From positions 3,820,001-3,884,000 of the forward strand of contig NZ_CP015124.1 of NCBI RefSeq assembly GCF_001678945.1: a DNA stretch of 64,000 bases, written 5' to 3'. Position 1 is the first letter of the stretch; the number at the start of each line of letters is the position of its first letter. Below the pieces are notes generated by a model. That model saw only the letters and a program-made list of their open reading frames with translations. It ran no database searches and was not told the origin of the DNA. Made by a program: the position numbers and the translations under genes. Of this stretch, positions 30,934 through 39,990 are shown in pieces. The DNA comes from Phaeobacter gallaeciensis. Its GTDB lineage: Bacteria; Pseudomonadota; Alphaproteobacteria; Rhodobacterales; Rhodobacteraceae.

Positions 30934-32136
30934 ATGCGAGCTGCGCAAACGGCCCCTCATATTGCCACGCTGATCTTCGGCACCGCCCTTTCGGTGCTGT
31001 CGCTCAACATGTTCCTGCCGTCGCTGGCACGGATCGGAGAGGATTTTCAGGCCGACTATGGTCTGGTGAACCTGTCCATCGCCGGTTACCTGGCGATTTC
31101 TGCAGTATTGCAGCTGGTTATGGGGCCTTTGTCGGACCGCTTCGGACGTCGCCCGGTGGTGCTGGTGTCGCTGCTGGTCTTTGCCCTTGCCTCAATCGGC
31201 TGCGCGCTGGCGCAATCGATCTGGGTGTTCCTTGGCTTTCGCTTGCTGCAAGGGGCCGTGGTGGCGGGGCAGGTGGTCTCCCGCGCTGCGATCCGCGACA
31301 TGCACAGCGCCGAAGAGGCCGCCAGCAAGATGGGCTATGTCTCCATGGCGATGGCGCTGGCGCCGATGCTGGGGCCGATGCTGGGCGGTTTTCTCGAAAT
31401 GGCCTTTGGCTGGCGGGCGGGATTCATCCTTTATACCGTGATGGGCCTTGCGATGCTGGCGCTGGCCTGGGGCGACTGGGGCGAGACGAACGACAACCGC
31501 TCGGCCACCTTTGGCGCCCAGATGCGCACCTATCCTGAGCTGTTGGCCTCGCGCCGGTTCTGGGGGTACAGCCTTTGTGTGGCCTTTTCGGTCGGCGGGT
31601 TCTTCTCTTTCATCACCGGGGCGCCGCTGGTGGCAGCGGCCTGGTTCGACCTCAGCCCTGCCATGGTGGGGCTGGGCATCGGCATCATCACGAGTGGTTT
31701 CATGGTGGGCAATTTCATCACCGGACGAGTGGCGGGGCGGGTGTCGCTGCTGACGCTGATCCTGATTGGCCGTATCAGCGCGACGCTCGGCCCGCTTGGG
31801 GGTTTGATCCTGTTCGCGCTGGGGCAGGGCTCGGTTCCGGTGTTTTTCGGCGCCGCGATCTGCGTCGGATTTGGCAACGGTCTCACCATCGCCAATGCCA
31901 GCGCCGGGCTGATGTCGGTGCGCCCGCATCTGGCGGGCAGCGCTTCGGGGTTGTCGGGGGCCTTGTCGGTGGCGCTGGGGGCGGTTCTGACCTCTCTGAC
32001 CGGTGCTTTGGTGGCGCCTGAAAACGCGCCCTTCATGGTGCTGGGAATCATCCTGTGCGCCAGTATCCTGGCGCTGGCCTCGGCGCTGTATGTGCGCTGG
32101 GTCGATATACGCGAACCTTTGCCCGAAGCGGGCTGA
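30934..32136 (+). CDS. MFS drug exporter, Bcr/CflA-like (DHA1)
   Basis: A 400-residue protein with 12 predicted membrane helices. Start ATG at 30934 ([24 protein letters not shown]). Motif A between helices 2 and 3 is [11 protein letters not shown], and the pattern [20 protein letters not shown] matches Bcr/CflA proton-driven drug exporters. The substrate cannot be told. It is divergent from the ABC-F gene and 140 bases upstream of ndk. Confidence 0.9.
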   Translation: MRAAQTAPHIATLIFGTALSVLSLNMFLPSLARIGEDFQADYGLVNLSIAGYLAISAVLQLVMGPLSDRFGRRPVVLVSLLVFALASIGCALAQSIWVFLGFRLLQGAVVAGQVVSRAAIRDMHSAEEAASKMGYVSMAMALAPMLGPMLGGFLEMAFGWRAGFILYTVMGLAMLALAWGDWGETNDNRSATFGAQMRTYPELLASRRFWGYSLCVAFSVGGFFSFITGAPLVAAAWFDLSPAMVGLGIGIITSGFMVGNFITGRVAGRVSLLTLILIGRISATLGPLGGLILFALGQGSVPVFFGAAICVGFGNGLTIANASAGLMSVRPHLAGSASGLSGALSVALGAVLTSLTGALVAPENAPFMVLGIILCASILALASALYVRWVDIREPLPEAG

Positions 32137-32276
32137 TCGCAGGCCGTGTTGACAGCGTGGATTTGAGCGCCAGGGAGCAACTCAGCCCTTCCCAAGCGAG
32201 CGCAGGCATGTTACCCGGCGCGCGATATATCCGGCGCGGGGATTTGCCCCGGCCGAACACTAATGGAGAACGCCCG

Positions 32277-32699
32277 ATGGCACTGGAACGCACCTTTTCG
32301 ATCATCAAGCCCGATGCAACCCGCCGTAACCTGACCGGCGCAATCAACGCCAAATTCGAAGAAGCAGGTCTGCGCATCGTCGCGCAAAAGCGCATCCACC
32401 TGACCAAGGAACAGGCCGGCAAGTTCTACGAAGTGCACGCCGAGCGTCCCTTCTATGACGAACTGTGCGAATTCATGTCCTCCGAGCCGATCGTGTGTCA
32501 GGTTCTGGAAGGTGAAAACGCCATCGCGAAAAACCGCGAAATCATGGGCGCCACCAACCCGGCAGACGCTGCTCCCGGCACCATCCGCGCCGAGTTCGCG
32601 GAATCGGTTGGCGAAAACTCGGTTCACGGCTCCGACGCGCCGGAAACCGCAGCGGTTGAAATCGCATACTTCTTCTCCGGTCTGGAACTGGTCGGCTAA
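32277..32699 (+). CDS. ndk: Nucleoside diphosphate kinase
   Basis: Balances nucleoside triphosphate pools by transferring phosphate from ATP through a phospho-histidine. It has 140 residues, the usual length. Start [21 protein letters not shown]; active-site His lies in ENSVHGSD (about residue 117). GGAGAA is 7 bases upstream of the ATG. A strong terminator follows at 32728. Confidence 0.97.
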   Translation: MALERTFSIIKPDATRRNLTGAINAKFEEAGLRIVAQKRIHLTKEQAGKFYEVHAERPFYDELCEFMSSEPIVCQVLEGENAIAKNREIMGATNPADAAPGTIRAEFAESVGENSVHGSDAPETAAVEIAYFFSGLELVG

Positions 32700-32727
32700 G
32701 CCTGACTTTCCGTGACCCGGATTTCAG

Positions 32728-32758
32728 GGCCGCCTCGGGATACCGGGGCGGCCTTTTT
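32728..32758 (+). terminator. Intrinsic terminator of ndk
   Basis: GGCCGCCTCGG (32728-32738), loop GATA, CCGGGGCGGCC (32743-32753), then TTTTT. One G-T pair in an 11-bp stem. Confidence 0.88.
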
Positions 32759-32794
32759 CGTTCGTCCGTTTCCTTCGGAAGGGGGGAGGAGCGC

Positions 32795-33142
32795 TTATCC
32801 CCGACGGGGAATGACGCCTATGGCGTCTAGTTCGCGCTCCAGTCGCGACAGACCGGCGGCCTCGCTCTTGGCCGTGGTGTTTTCCGTCTTGATCTGGTCG
32901 AACCGCTTGCGCAGGGCTTTTTTCTCTTCGCCCTTGCAATCGTTCCACGGACGCCCCTGAAGCCCCATCACCAGCACATAGTACCCGATGAAATGAGGGC
33001 GGCTGCCCGCCTGCAGCAGCCGCGCATAGGCCGCATCCGCGCCAAGCTCGCGCAGCTCTTCGGCGGAGTGGATGCCTGCACGGGCAAAGGACTCTTCCGA
33101 GGCCGGGCCAAGGTTGCGGATGGATGAGATAGGCGTGGACAT
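32795..33142 (-). CDS. TfoX C-terminal domain-like protein
   Basis: A 115-residue protein resembling the C-terminal helix-hairpin-helix-like domain of TfoX/Sxy: MSTPISSIRNLGPASEESFARAGIHSAEELRELGADAAY. The segment LGPASEESFARAGI is the usual signature. It lacks the N-terminal TfoX domain, as many stand-alone family members do. In gammaproteobacteria TfoX promotes competence; no such role can be claimed here. It is convergent with ndk and divergent from the P450 gene. Confidence 0.82.
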   Translation of the reverse strand: MSTPISSIRNLGPASEESFARAGIHSAEELRELGADAAYARLLQAGSRPHFIGYYVLVMGLQGRPWNDCKGEEKKALRKRFDQIKTENTTAKSEAAGLSRLERELDAIGVIPRRG

Positions 33143-33265
33143 AGGGCGAACATATCCGGGGCGCCGGGGGCTGTCACGCTGGTTTCGCAGCGGAATTTTG
33201 CGCCGCAGCGATTGACAGTCTCAAAACGACAGCGGACGTTACGGCACGTTCTGGGAGGAGACGAC

Positions 33266-34492
33266 GTGACACAACCGCAAACCGCACCCGATATTCTGAA
33301 TTTTGATCTGGCAAACCCGCCCGAGGGTTTTGTGGAGGATCCGTTTCCCTTCTACGACGCCCTGCTGGCTGAAGCCCCCATTCTGCAGCAACCCGATGGC
33401 TCGGTGCTGATCTGCCGACATGAGGATCTGGACCGGATCTATCGGGACACCACGTCTTTCTCTTCGGATAAGAAGGCCGCCTTTGCGCCCAAGTTCGGCG
33501 AAGGCTCACCGCTGTTCGAACATCACACCACATCGCTGGTGTTTTCCGACCCGCCGCTGCACACACGCGTGCGCAAGATCATGACCTCGGCCTTGACGCC
33601 GCGCGCCATCGGGCGGATGGAGGCAGGGCTGGTGGAGACTGTTGATCATCTGCTGGACGCCATGGAAGGGCGCGAGGAGGTTGATCTGATCGAGGATTTC
33701 GCCTCGACCATTCCGATCCAGATCATCGGCAACCTGCTGGACGTGCCGATGGAGGAACGCGGGCCGCTGCGCGATTGGTCGCTGGCGATCCTCGGGGCGC
33801 TGGAACCTGCGCTCAGCGATGAGGAGCTGAAGCGCGGGCATAAGGCGGTGGAAGAGTTCAAGGACTACCTGACCGACCTTATTGCCCGGCGCCGGGCCCA
33901 GCCGGGCGATCCGGAAACCGACGTGCTGACCCGGCTGATCCGGGGTGAGGGCGCAGATGAGCAGCTGAGCGAGATCGAGCTGATCCAGAATTGTATCTTT
34001 ATCCTCAACGCGGGCCATGAGACCACAACCAACCTGATTGGCAATGGTCTGGCGCTCTTGAATGATCACCCGGACCAGCGCGCACGGCTGCAGGCGGATC
34101 CGGAGCTGATCAAACCGGCGGTGGAGGAGATGCTGCGGATGCGGTCCCCGAACCAGCTGGGCAACCGGGAAACCACGCGGATGGTGGAGATCGGCGGGCT
34201 TGAGATCCCGCGGGGCACCAACCTGCATCTGGTGATCGGCGCCGCCAACCGTGATCCGGAGGTGTTCGACCACCCCGAGCGCTTCGACATCTCGCGCAAG
34301 CCGAACCGGCATCTGGCCTTTGCCGGTGGCCCGCACGTCTGCGTCGGGCTGACTCTGGCGCGGCTGGAAGGCAAGATCGCTATTGAACGCTTCCTCAGTC
34401 GCTTTCCGAATTACCATCTGCTGCCGGGGCGGGTCTCCGGCGGTCGGATGCGGTTTCGGGGCTATGCGCATCTGCCTGCCTCCTTAGGCTGA
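33266..34492 (+). CDS. Cytochrome P450
   Basis: A soluble bacterial P450 of 408 residues. Start GTG at 33266, with GGGAGGAG 5 bases upstream. The I-helix oxygen-activation motif is NAGHETTTN (about 248-256), the ExxR helix is EEMLRMRSPNQ, and the heme-binding loop FAGGPHVCVG carries the Cys thiolate at residue 359. No ferredoxin or reductase gene is adjacent, so electrons must come from elsewhere. Substrate unknown; the sequence is of the general CYP1xx soluble type. Confidence 0.94.
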   Translation: MTQPQTAPDILNFDLANPPEGFVEDPFPFYDALLAEAPILQQPDGSVLICRHEDLDRIYRDTTSFSSDKKAAFAPKFGEGSPLFEHHTTSLVFSDPPLHTRVRKIMTSALTPRAIGRMEAGLVETVDHLLDAMEGREEVDLIEDFASTIPIQIIGNLLDVPMEERGPLRDWSLAILGALEPALSDEELKRGHKAVEEFKDYLTDLIARRRAQPGDPETDVLTRLIRGEGADEQLSEIELIQNCIFILNAGHETTTNLIGNGLALLNDHPDQRARLQADPELIKPAVEEMLRMRSPNQLGNRETTRMVEIGGLEIPRGTNLHLVIGAANRDPEVFDHPERFDISRKPNRHLAFAGGPHVCVGLTLARLEGKIAIERFLSRFPNYHLLPGRVSGGRMRFRGYAHLPASLG

Positions 34493-34536
34493 CCGCCGCC
34501 TGGCCTAGCGCTGCCCGCATGGGGTGCGCCTTTGCG

Positions 34537-34588
34537 CGCGACCTATCCTTTTGGGCGCGCTGCGCAGCCCCATGGATAGGCGCTTTTT
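34537..34588 (+). terminator. Intrinsic terminator after the P450 gene
   Basis: CCTATCC (34542-34548) pairs with GGATAGG (34574-34580), enclosing an inner GC-rich hairpin around GCTGCGCAGC; CGC and TTTTT follow directly. Confidence 0.75.
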
Positions 34589-34641
34589 GTGTGAAGTTTC
34601 TGTAAACCTGTCGGCATCAGTTTACTCCGGCGAGGGTTGTT

Positions 34642-35502
34642 ATGATTTTTCCAGTGGTGATGGCAGGGCAGGCAAATTCTGTGGTTCCGGCAGGGGAAGA
34701 GCGCGTTCCGGCGCATTTCTTCGCGGAAGCGATGATCGAAAGCCGGTTCCAATCGGTTATCCGCTGTCTGGATCATCCGATGTTTGCCGCTCCGACGGTG
34801 GTCACCTGCGAAGCCAATCAAGGTCTGGCAGCGCAGCAGATGTGCGCGGTGGGCGTAAAGGGCTCCCTGCTGGTCGAGCCGGGGCTGTCGAAATCCGCTG
34901 CGGCTCTCGCGGCCGTTGCGCTGCGGTTCCGCGATGTGCCGGATGCGCTGTTGCTGATCATGCCTGCCAGCCATTCCTGCGCCTCCGAAGGCCGTTTGCT
35001 TCAGACGCTGGACGCGGCACTGCCTGCGGCCAAACAGGGCGGTATCGTGGCGGTGGCAACCCGTGATCACGGGCCTTATGGTCGTCTCAGAACCTTGTCG
35101 CGGCGCCGGGGACAGGAGCCGATGCAGGCATTGTATAGCGCCGGAGTGGGGGGGGATGAGGCCGATCCTGATGTCCTGTGGAATTCCGGCATCTATCTGG
35201 TGCGGGCGGGCAGTCTCCTTGCAGCAATCAAACGCCATGCGCCGCGTATCCTTCATGCCACCAAGGCCGCTGTTGCCGGTATCGCGCAGACCGAGATCGT
35301 TCGGCGGCTTGTGCCCGATGCCTATGGCAAGGTGAAACAGGAAAGCTTTGAGGCTGCGGTTCTGGGACGGGTGGAGATTGTCGACAGTGTCCAACTGGAC
35401 CACAACCGGTCGATCTGGGAGGACTGGATCCAGGACATGGCGAATGAAAAGGCCGAAGCCGGTGCGGCCCGCCGACGTGCGAAACGGCAGAGGGCGGCCT
35501 GA
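34642..35502 (+). CDS. Mannose-1-phosphate guanylyltransferase-like protein lacking the catalytic signature
   Basis: A 286-residue protein related by pattern to ManC-type sugar nucleotidyltransferases: LVEPGLSKSAAALAAVAL (compare the EP...NTAPA-type stretch), LLIMPASHSC (in place of LVLPADH) and WNSGIYLVRAG. The N-terminus reads MAGQANSVVPAGEERVP where active enzymes have a GGxGTRLWP-type nucleotide loop, and the SRxxxPKQ part is also gone. The isomerase domain of bifunctional ManC is absent. It ends in an Arg/Ala-rich tail (AAGAARRRAKRQRAA). It may be a regulatory or sugar-nucleotide-binding relic. It is convergent with a response regulator gene. Confidence 0.65.
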   Translation: MIFPVVMAGQANSVVPAGEERVPAHFFAEAMIESRFQSVIRCLDHPMFAAPTVVTCEANQGLAAQQMCAVGVKGSLLVEPGLSKSAAALAAVALRFRDVPDALLLIMPASHSCASEGRLLQTLDAALPAAKQGGIVAVATRDHGPYGRLRTLSRRRGQEPMQALYSAGVGGDEADPDVLWNSGIYLVRAGSLLAAIKRHAPRILHATKAAVAGIAQTEIVRRLVPDAYGKVKQESFEAAVLGRVEIVDSVQLDHNRSIWEDWIQDMANEKAEAGAARRRAKRQRAA

Positions 35503-35593
35503 TCAAGAGGCCGCACGGCCGGAGAGGAGGAATGCCGCCTCTTGCCAAAGAACAGCTGAATGCGACCAGTGCGGCGCAGTCTGCGGGCGCGGT

Positions 35594-36208
35594 TCAGAAA
35601 AGACCGGCTTCCTTGGCGGTCAGGGCAGCTTGGGTACGGTTCTTGGCGTCAAGCTTGCGGCAGAGGGTGCGCACATGCAGTTTAATGGTGACCTCTTGCA
35701 AGTCCAACTCGCGGGCGATTTCCTTGTTCGACAGGCCGCGGCAAAGGCCGTTCAGGACTTCCAGCTCCCGTGGGCTCAGCCGTTCGGCCAGGGGGTGCGT
35801 ATTTGCGCTCTCTTCCGCGCGCATCAACTCGACCGGAGCATAGATTTCCCCCGCGCTCATGAAGCGGACCGCGTTCAAAAGCGACTGCGCGCCCATGGTC
35901 TTGGGAATGAACCCGATGGCCCCGGCATCGAGCGCCGCCCGGGCAGTATTGGCCGGAGCGCTGCCAGAGAGGATCGCAACGCCCTTGCCGCCATTGGCCG
36001 CAAGCGCCTCAGTCAGGCCATCCAGTCCCGTCATTCCGGGCATCTGGTAGTCCAGCAACACCAGGTCAAACGGGCCTTCCGCGGAGATCAGCTCCATCGC
36101 GCCCGGCAGATCGGTGGCGAGCAACACCTCTGCGCCCCCCTCGGATTTGAGGTAGGCGGAAATGGTCTCGCGAACCATGTCATGATCATCTGCCAAAAGA
36201 ATACGCAT
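35594..36208 (-). CDS. LuxR-family response regulator
   Basis: A 204-residue NarL/FixJ-type regulator. The receiver domain (about 1-115) has DD near residue 7, the phospho-acceptor in LLDYQMPGMTG (about residue 52) and a conserved Lys in FIPKTM. The C-terminal HTH (about 142-200) reads LSPRELEVLNGLCRGLSNKEIAREL. Partner kinase unknown; the hybrid kinase at 37058, which lies 850 bases away and transcribed away from it, is one candidate. Monocistronic. Confidence 0.9.
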   Translation of the reverse strand: MRILLADDHDMVRETISAYLKSEGGAEVLLATDLPGAMELISAEGPFDLVLLDYQMPGMTGLDGLTEALAANGGKGVAILSGSAPANTARAALDAGAIGFIPKTMGAQSLLNAVRFMSAGEIYAPVELMRAEESANTHPLAERLSPRELEVLNGLCRGLSNKEIARELDLQEVTIKLHVRTLCRKLDAKNRTQAALTAKEAGLF

Positions 36209-36535
36209 AGAATTCCTAGAGTCTGTTAGCGACAGCGAAGGTCAATCAAAGTCGACACCTACACGACAAGGGTTTCATAAGTATCAATCCCCGGCTGGAC
36301 GTGTCTTCCCTCTTGCAGACAATAGTGCCCCGGGCCGGTTTTCAATAAAACATTTAGAAAGATAACTGAATTAAGCTGGAGAAGGACAGCTGAAAAGGTT
36401 GGGTTTTAATAACCCATCCGGGAGGCGTCCTATCCTTTGGGATAGGCGCATATCCCGAGGCGTTGGTGCCAGAGGGGGCACAATCTGTCAGTGTCCGACG
36501 CGGTGAAATTGGGTATTTTCAAAAGGAGTGTTGTG
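36209..36535. promoter_or_regulatory. 327-base divergent control region with two palindromes
   Basis: An AT-richer non-coding gap between the response regulator (minus) and the secreted protein/hybrid kinase unit (plus). It contains two adjacent inverted repeats: GGTTGGGTT-TTAAT-AACCCATCC (36397-36419, one mismatch) and CCTATCC-TTTG-GGATAGG (36429-36446, perfect). They end about 90 bases before the downstream start and may be operators or a leader hairpin. No convincing small gene is seen. Confidence 0.5.
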
Positions 36536-37045
36536 ATGATCCGCTGGATGAATGTTTTGGGCGCGCTGGTTCTGGCGCTGGGGGTGGGCCTGATGCTCGG
36601 GCTTGGGTCGTCGGCGCAGGCCGCCAGCGACGACACCGTGCTGCTGACGGTTCAGATCGAAGGGGATGATGCTTCGACGACGACCTTCACCCGCGATCAG
36701 CTAATGTCGCTGGGCCAGACCTCCTTTGAAACGGAAACCATCTGGACCTCTGGCACGCAGGCCTTCACCGGCGTATCCCTGAAGGATCTCATGGCCCATC
36801 TCGGGGTGACCTCTGGTGTCCTGCAAGCGCGGGCGATCAACGATTACATGGTCGAGGTGCCTCTGTCCGATGCGATCGAAGGGGGGCCGATCATCGCCTA
36901 TGAACGCAATGGCAAGACCATGTCGGTCCGCTCCAAGGGGCCTTTGTGGATCGTTTACCCTTACGATAGCAATCCCTCGTATAAAACCGAAGCGATCTAC
37001 TCCAGAAGCATCTGGCAGCTGGAGGGGATCAACGTCCAACGGTAA
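36536..37045 (+). CDS. Secreted sulfite-oxidase-fold-like protein without cysteine
   Basis: A 169-residue protein with a signal peptide (MIRWMNVLGALVLALGVGLMLGLGSSAQA). The mature domain has the feel of the molybdopterin-oxidoreductase fold: LLTVQIEGDD-FTRDQLMSLGQ, the TGVSLKDLMAHLGV stretch, VEVPLSDAIEGGPIIAYERNGK and GPLWIVYPYD. There is no cysteine anywhere, so the Mo-ligating Cys of sulfite oxidases is missing. AGGAG is 7 bases before the ATG. It is 12 bases upstream of a hybrid kinase with a periplasmic loop, which suggests a ligand-binding partner for that kinase. Confidence 0.7.
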   Translation: MIRWMNVLGALVLALGVGLMLGLGSSAQAASDDTVLLTVQIEGDDASTTTFTRDQLMSLGQTSFETETIWTSGTQAFTGVSLKDLMAHLGVTSGVLQARAINDYMVEVPLSDAIEGGPIIAYERNGKTMSVRSKGPLWIVYPYDSNPSYKTEAIYSRSIWQLEGINVQR

Positions 37046-37057
37046 AGGTGTGGCCCG

Positions 37058-39556
37058 GTGACCAAAGAAACGGACTGGCGATTTCCACTAGCGTCGCGCT
37101 GGGTTTTGGTCGCGGCCCTGATCGTTCTGCCTTTGCTGGTGGTACAGTCCGTGCGCCTGGGTCAACAGGTTCTCCTCAGGCTCGAGGGCCTATCGACGGC
37201 CGCGACGGACAACATGCAATGGGTCATGTCGCAGGCCGAGGTCGAGCATCTTAAACTGGATGCAGCAGCCGGTGCAGCGCGGCAGGCAAAGGACCTGCCC
37301 CTGCTGCGCCGTCGCTTTGACATTTATTACAGCCGTATTGCGACCTTTCAGGAAAGCCCGCTGTTTCAGGAGCTGCGCGACAACGAGGCGGGCAGCAAGT
37401 TACTGTCCGATCTCAGTGCGCGGCTGGATCGCTTGGCCGATCTGATCGATGTCAGCGACGAGCAGTTGATTGAAAACATCTCTCAGGTCCGTTCGGAACT
37501 GAATCAGAACGGCGACAAGGTGCGTGAACTTGCCCTGTTCGGGGTGGTGATGCAGGTCGAGGGAACCGAGGCCAAGCGCCTACAGCTGTTCGATATCCTC
37601 TACCAGTTGGGTTGGGTCATTCTGGCGTTATTCGCGGCCATTGCGATCACCGCGCTAATGCTGGCGCAGATGTACCGGCGCGGGCGCCAGCTGGCCGAAG
37701 AGCGCAGCCGCGCCGCCGCGCAGATGGAGGCGATGATTTCCTCCTCTCTCGACGCCATTCTGGTGGTCGACACCGAAGGCCGTATCCAGGCGTTCAACGG
37801 CGCGGCCGAAACGATTTTTGGCTACAACAGCGCCGAAGTCATCGGGCAGAAGATGCAGGAGCTGATCATTCCGATGCACCTGCGCGAAGCGCATGCCCGG
37901 GGCATGGCGCGTTTCCTCAATACCGGCCAGACCAAAGTGATCGGCGCCGGCCGGGTCCAGCTTGAAGGGTTGCGCAAGTCCGGTGAAATTTTTCCGGTCG
38001 AACTCTCGGTCTCGCTCAGTCAGTCGGGGCAGGATATGGTCTTTGTCAGCTTCATGCGTGACATTTCGGACCGGATGCAGGCCGAAGAAGAGTTGCGCAC
38101 CGCCCGCGATGATGCCCTTGCAGGTGAACGTGCCAAGGCCAATCTGCTCACCGTCATGAGCCACGAAATGCGTACCCCTCTGACCGGGGTGCTGGGGGCG
38201 ATCGACCTTCTGGAAGACACCGATCCCTCGGGAGAACAGATGCGCTATCTCCAGGCAATGCGAGTGTCGGGGGAGCTTCTGCTGCATCATGTGAATGACG
38301 TGTTGCAGCTGTCGCGGCTCGAAGCAGGGGTGGACCCGGAAAAGATTCGTGTCTTCGACCTCAAGGAGCTGGCCGAAGGTTTGATCGAAAGCCAGCAGGC
38401 CACCGCAAAGAGCCGGGGAATCGATCTGTCGCTGCATTGCAGCCTTGGCCCATCCTCGGTGGTGGCAGGGCGGCCCCGCGCCATTCAGCAAGCGCTTCTC
38501 AACCTGATCGCAAATGCCGTGAAATTCACCAATGAAGGCGCCGTTTCTGTCGATATCCAGCGCCTGCCGGAGACGGATGTGGTGGACTTCCATGTCGCCG
38601 ATACCGGCCCCGGTATCCCGCAGGAGGATCTGCAGCGCATCTTTGAAGAGTTCACCATGCTCGATTCCAGCTATCGGCGCGGCAATGAGGGCACCGGGCT
38701 TGGCCTGGCGATCACCCGCCGCATCGTGCAGGCGATGGATGGTGAAATCACCTGCGAAAGCGAACTTGGCGAAGGCAGCCTGTTCTCGATGTCGCTGCCG
38801 CTGCCAGTGGCCAGCGCGCCCATGGTCAAGGCCGAGGCGCAATCGGATCAGGAACAGGAGACCAGTGCCGTCCTGATCGTCGAGGACAATGACATCAATC
38901 GCCTGCTCTTGGAGAAGATGCTGATCCAGCAGGGCCAACGGGTGACCACGGCCGCAGGCGGGCTGGAGGCGGTCAACTGCGCCGAAGCGGGCAGTTTCGA
39001 TCTGATCCTGATGGATATCAGCATGCCAGAGGTGGACGGGATCGAGGCAATTCGCCGGATCCGCGCGCGGAAACTGGCGGAAGGTACCGACATCGTAGCC
39101 CTTACAGCGCATGCCGCCGCCGAAGATCACGCCCGCATTCTGGACGCGGGATTCGCCGAGGTCATCACCAAGCCGATCAGCAAACAGGAACTTGCCGATG
39201 TGATCGCTCGTCGGGCAGGGCGAACCCCGGTGCTGCCGGAGGTTAATCAGGACGAAAACATCGTGCAGTTCTTCGATGCGCTTGGCCCGGAACGCGCCCG
39301 CGGCTTCCTCGCGACGTATTGCGAGGACGTGGAGCGGCTGAAGGCAGCTTTGGCTGAGGCCGAGGAGCTGACGACAGAGCTGCGCCAGGAGGCACACCGC
39401 CTGGCGGGATCGGCAGCGGTCCTGGGCCTGACCCGGTTCCGCGAGCTGATGCTGGAGATCGAACACGCAGAAGGCTGCGACATCACCCAGATCGAACTGC
39501 TCGATGAGATCTGGTGCGAGGCCGAGAGCTTTCTGTCCGTCCATATGTGCGCCTGA
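37058..39556 (+). CDS. Hybrid sensor histidine kinase (PAS-HisKA-HATPase-REC-HPt)
   Basis: An 832-residue membrane kinase starting at GTG 37058. Helix 1 (about 13-30), a helical periplasmic sensor region (about 31-185), helix 2 (about 187-207), PAS (about 220-345), HisKA with VMSHEMRTPL and His369, HATPase (NLIANAVKFTNEG, DTGPGIP, GTGLGLAI), receiver with Asp653 (LILMDISMPEVDG) and a C-terminal HPt with His780 (EAHRLAGSAAVLG). All phosphorelay residues are intact. The end product must be a separate response regulator; the LuxR-type one at 35594 is a candidate. It is co-transcribed with the secreted protein before it. Confidence 0.92.
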   Translation: MTKETDWRFPLASRWVLVAALIVLPLLVVQSVRLGQQVLLRLEGLSTAATDNMQWVMSQAEVEHLKLDAAAGAARQAKDLPLLRRRFDIYYSRIATFQESPLFQELRDNEAGSKLLSDLSARLDRLADLIDVSDEQLIENISQVRSELNQNGDKVRELALFGVVMQVEGTEAKRLQLFDILYQLGWVILALFAAIAITALMLAQMYRRGRQLAEERSRAAAQMEAMISSSLDAILVVDTEGRIQAFNGAAETIFGYNSAEVIGQKMQELIIPMHLREAHARGMARFLNTGQTKVIGAGRVQLEGLRKSGEIFPVELSVSLSQSGQDMVFVSFMRDISDRMQAEEELRTARDDALAGERAKANLLTVMSHEMRTPLTGVLGAIDLLEDTDPSGEQMRYLQAMRVSGELLLHHVNDVLQLSRLEAGVDPEKIRVFDLKELAEGLIESQQATAKSRGIDLSLHCSLGPSSVVAGRPRAIQQALLNLIANAVKFTNEGAVSVDIQRLPETDVVDFHVADTGPGIPQEDLQRIFEEFTMLDSSYRRGNEGTGLGLAITRRIVQAMDGEITCESELGEGSLFSMSLPLPVASAPMVKAEAQSDQEQETSAVLIVEDNDINRLLLEKMLIQQGQRVTTAAGGLEAVNCAEAGSFDLILMDISMPEVDGIEAIRRIRARKLAEGTDIVALTAHAAAEDHARILDAGFAEVITKPISKQELADVIARRAGRTPVLPEVNQDENIVQFFDALGPERARGFLATYCEDVERLKAALAEAEELTTELRQEAHRLAGSAAVLGLTRFRELMLEIEHAEGCDITQIELLDEIWCEAESFLSVHMCA

Positions 39557-39836
39557 AGTCGGCGCACCGCGGCACAGGCTCTCCGTGCTGTTGACCAATA
39601 ACGGGGGAGGGGGCTGGCTTCGGCGCTGAGCCTGACAACGTGGCAATCCGGTCGGGCTTTTGGGCCGCCTTGCTGCTGAAAATGCGTGGACAGAGGTCGG
39701 TTCCACAGCGGACCTATCAAGGTGACAGGAGATATCGGCGCGGAGACGAAAGAGGGCTTAAGACCAATATGTTAGGCAGAAAACGCGCTCTGACTTTAGG
39801 AGCTGAAAAAAAACTGCAACTAGGAGAGAATTTTCT
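39557..39836. other. Non-coding gap before tRNA-Asn
   Basis: About 280 bases, becoming AT-rich towards the tRNA promoter. No gene, terminator with a T-run, or known RNA was found. A 14-base palindrome AGAGAATTTTCTCT (39825-39838) overlaps its right edge and the tRNA -35 region. Confidence 0.4.
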
Positions 39837-39866
39837 CTGGACGCGGCACAATGGAACTTCTATACC
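39837..39866 (+). promoter_or_regulatory. Promoter of tRNA-Asn copy 1
   Basis: -35 CTGGAC (39837-39842), 18-base spacer, -10 TATACC (39861-39866), 11 bases before the tRNA. The same boxes at the same spacing precede copy 2, although the spacer sequences differ, which supports function. Confidence 0.7.
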
Positions 39867-39877
39867 ACGCCTCACAT

Positions 39878-39952
39878 TCCGGCGTAGCTCAGCGGTAGAG
39901 CAGTTGACTGTTAATCAATTGGTCGTAGGTTCGATCCCTACCGCCGGAGCCA
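39878..39952 (+). tRNA. tRNA-Asn(GTT), copy 1
   Basis: A 75-base cloverleaf: acceptor TCCGGCG pairs with CGCCGGA, D-arm GCTCAGCGGTAGAGC, anticodon loop CTGTTAA with anticodon GTT, T-arm GTAGG-TTCGATC-CCTAC, discriminator G and encoded CCA. It is identical to the copy at 40525-40599 on the other strand. Confidence 0.97.
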
Positions 39953-39953
39953 T

Positions 39954-39990
39954 AAAAAGCCCTCAGGTCGCGCAGACCTGAGGGCTTTTT
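39954..39990 (+). terminator. Terminator of tRNA-Asn copy 1
   Basis: AAAAAGCCCTCAGGTC (39954-39969), loop GCGCA, GACCTGAGGGCTTTTT (39975-39990): a perfect 16-bp stem counting the A/T pairs. Confidence 0.92.

Noticed and set aside
33266-34492. P450 as part of a biosynthetic gene cluster
   Set aside because: No redox partner or biosynthetic enzyme is adjacent; neighbours are housekeeping or regulatory genes.
36429-36446. The CCTATCC...GGATAGG palindrome as a family shared with 34542-34580 and the TetR leader at 50399
   Set aside because: At 34542 it is part of a terminator, and at 50399 only half is present; similarity is short enough to be chance.
37655-39706. A 683-codon open frame on the minus strand opposite the hybrid kinase
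   Set aside because: Composition is typical of an antisense shadow (rich in Arg, Gln, His, Gly) and all kinase motifs are intact on the plus strand.
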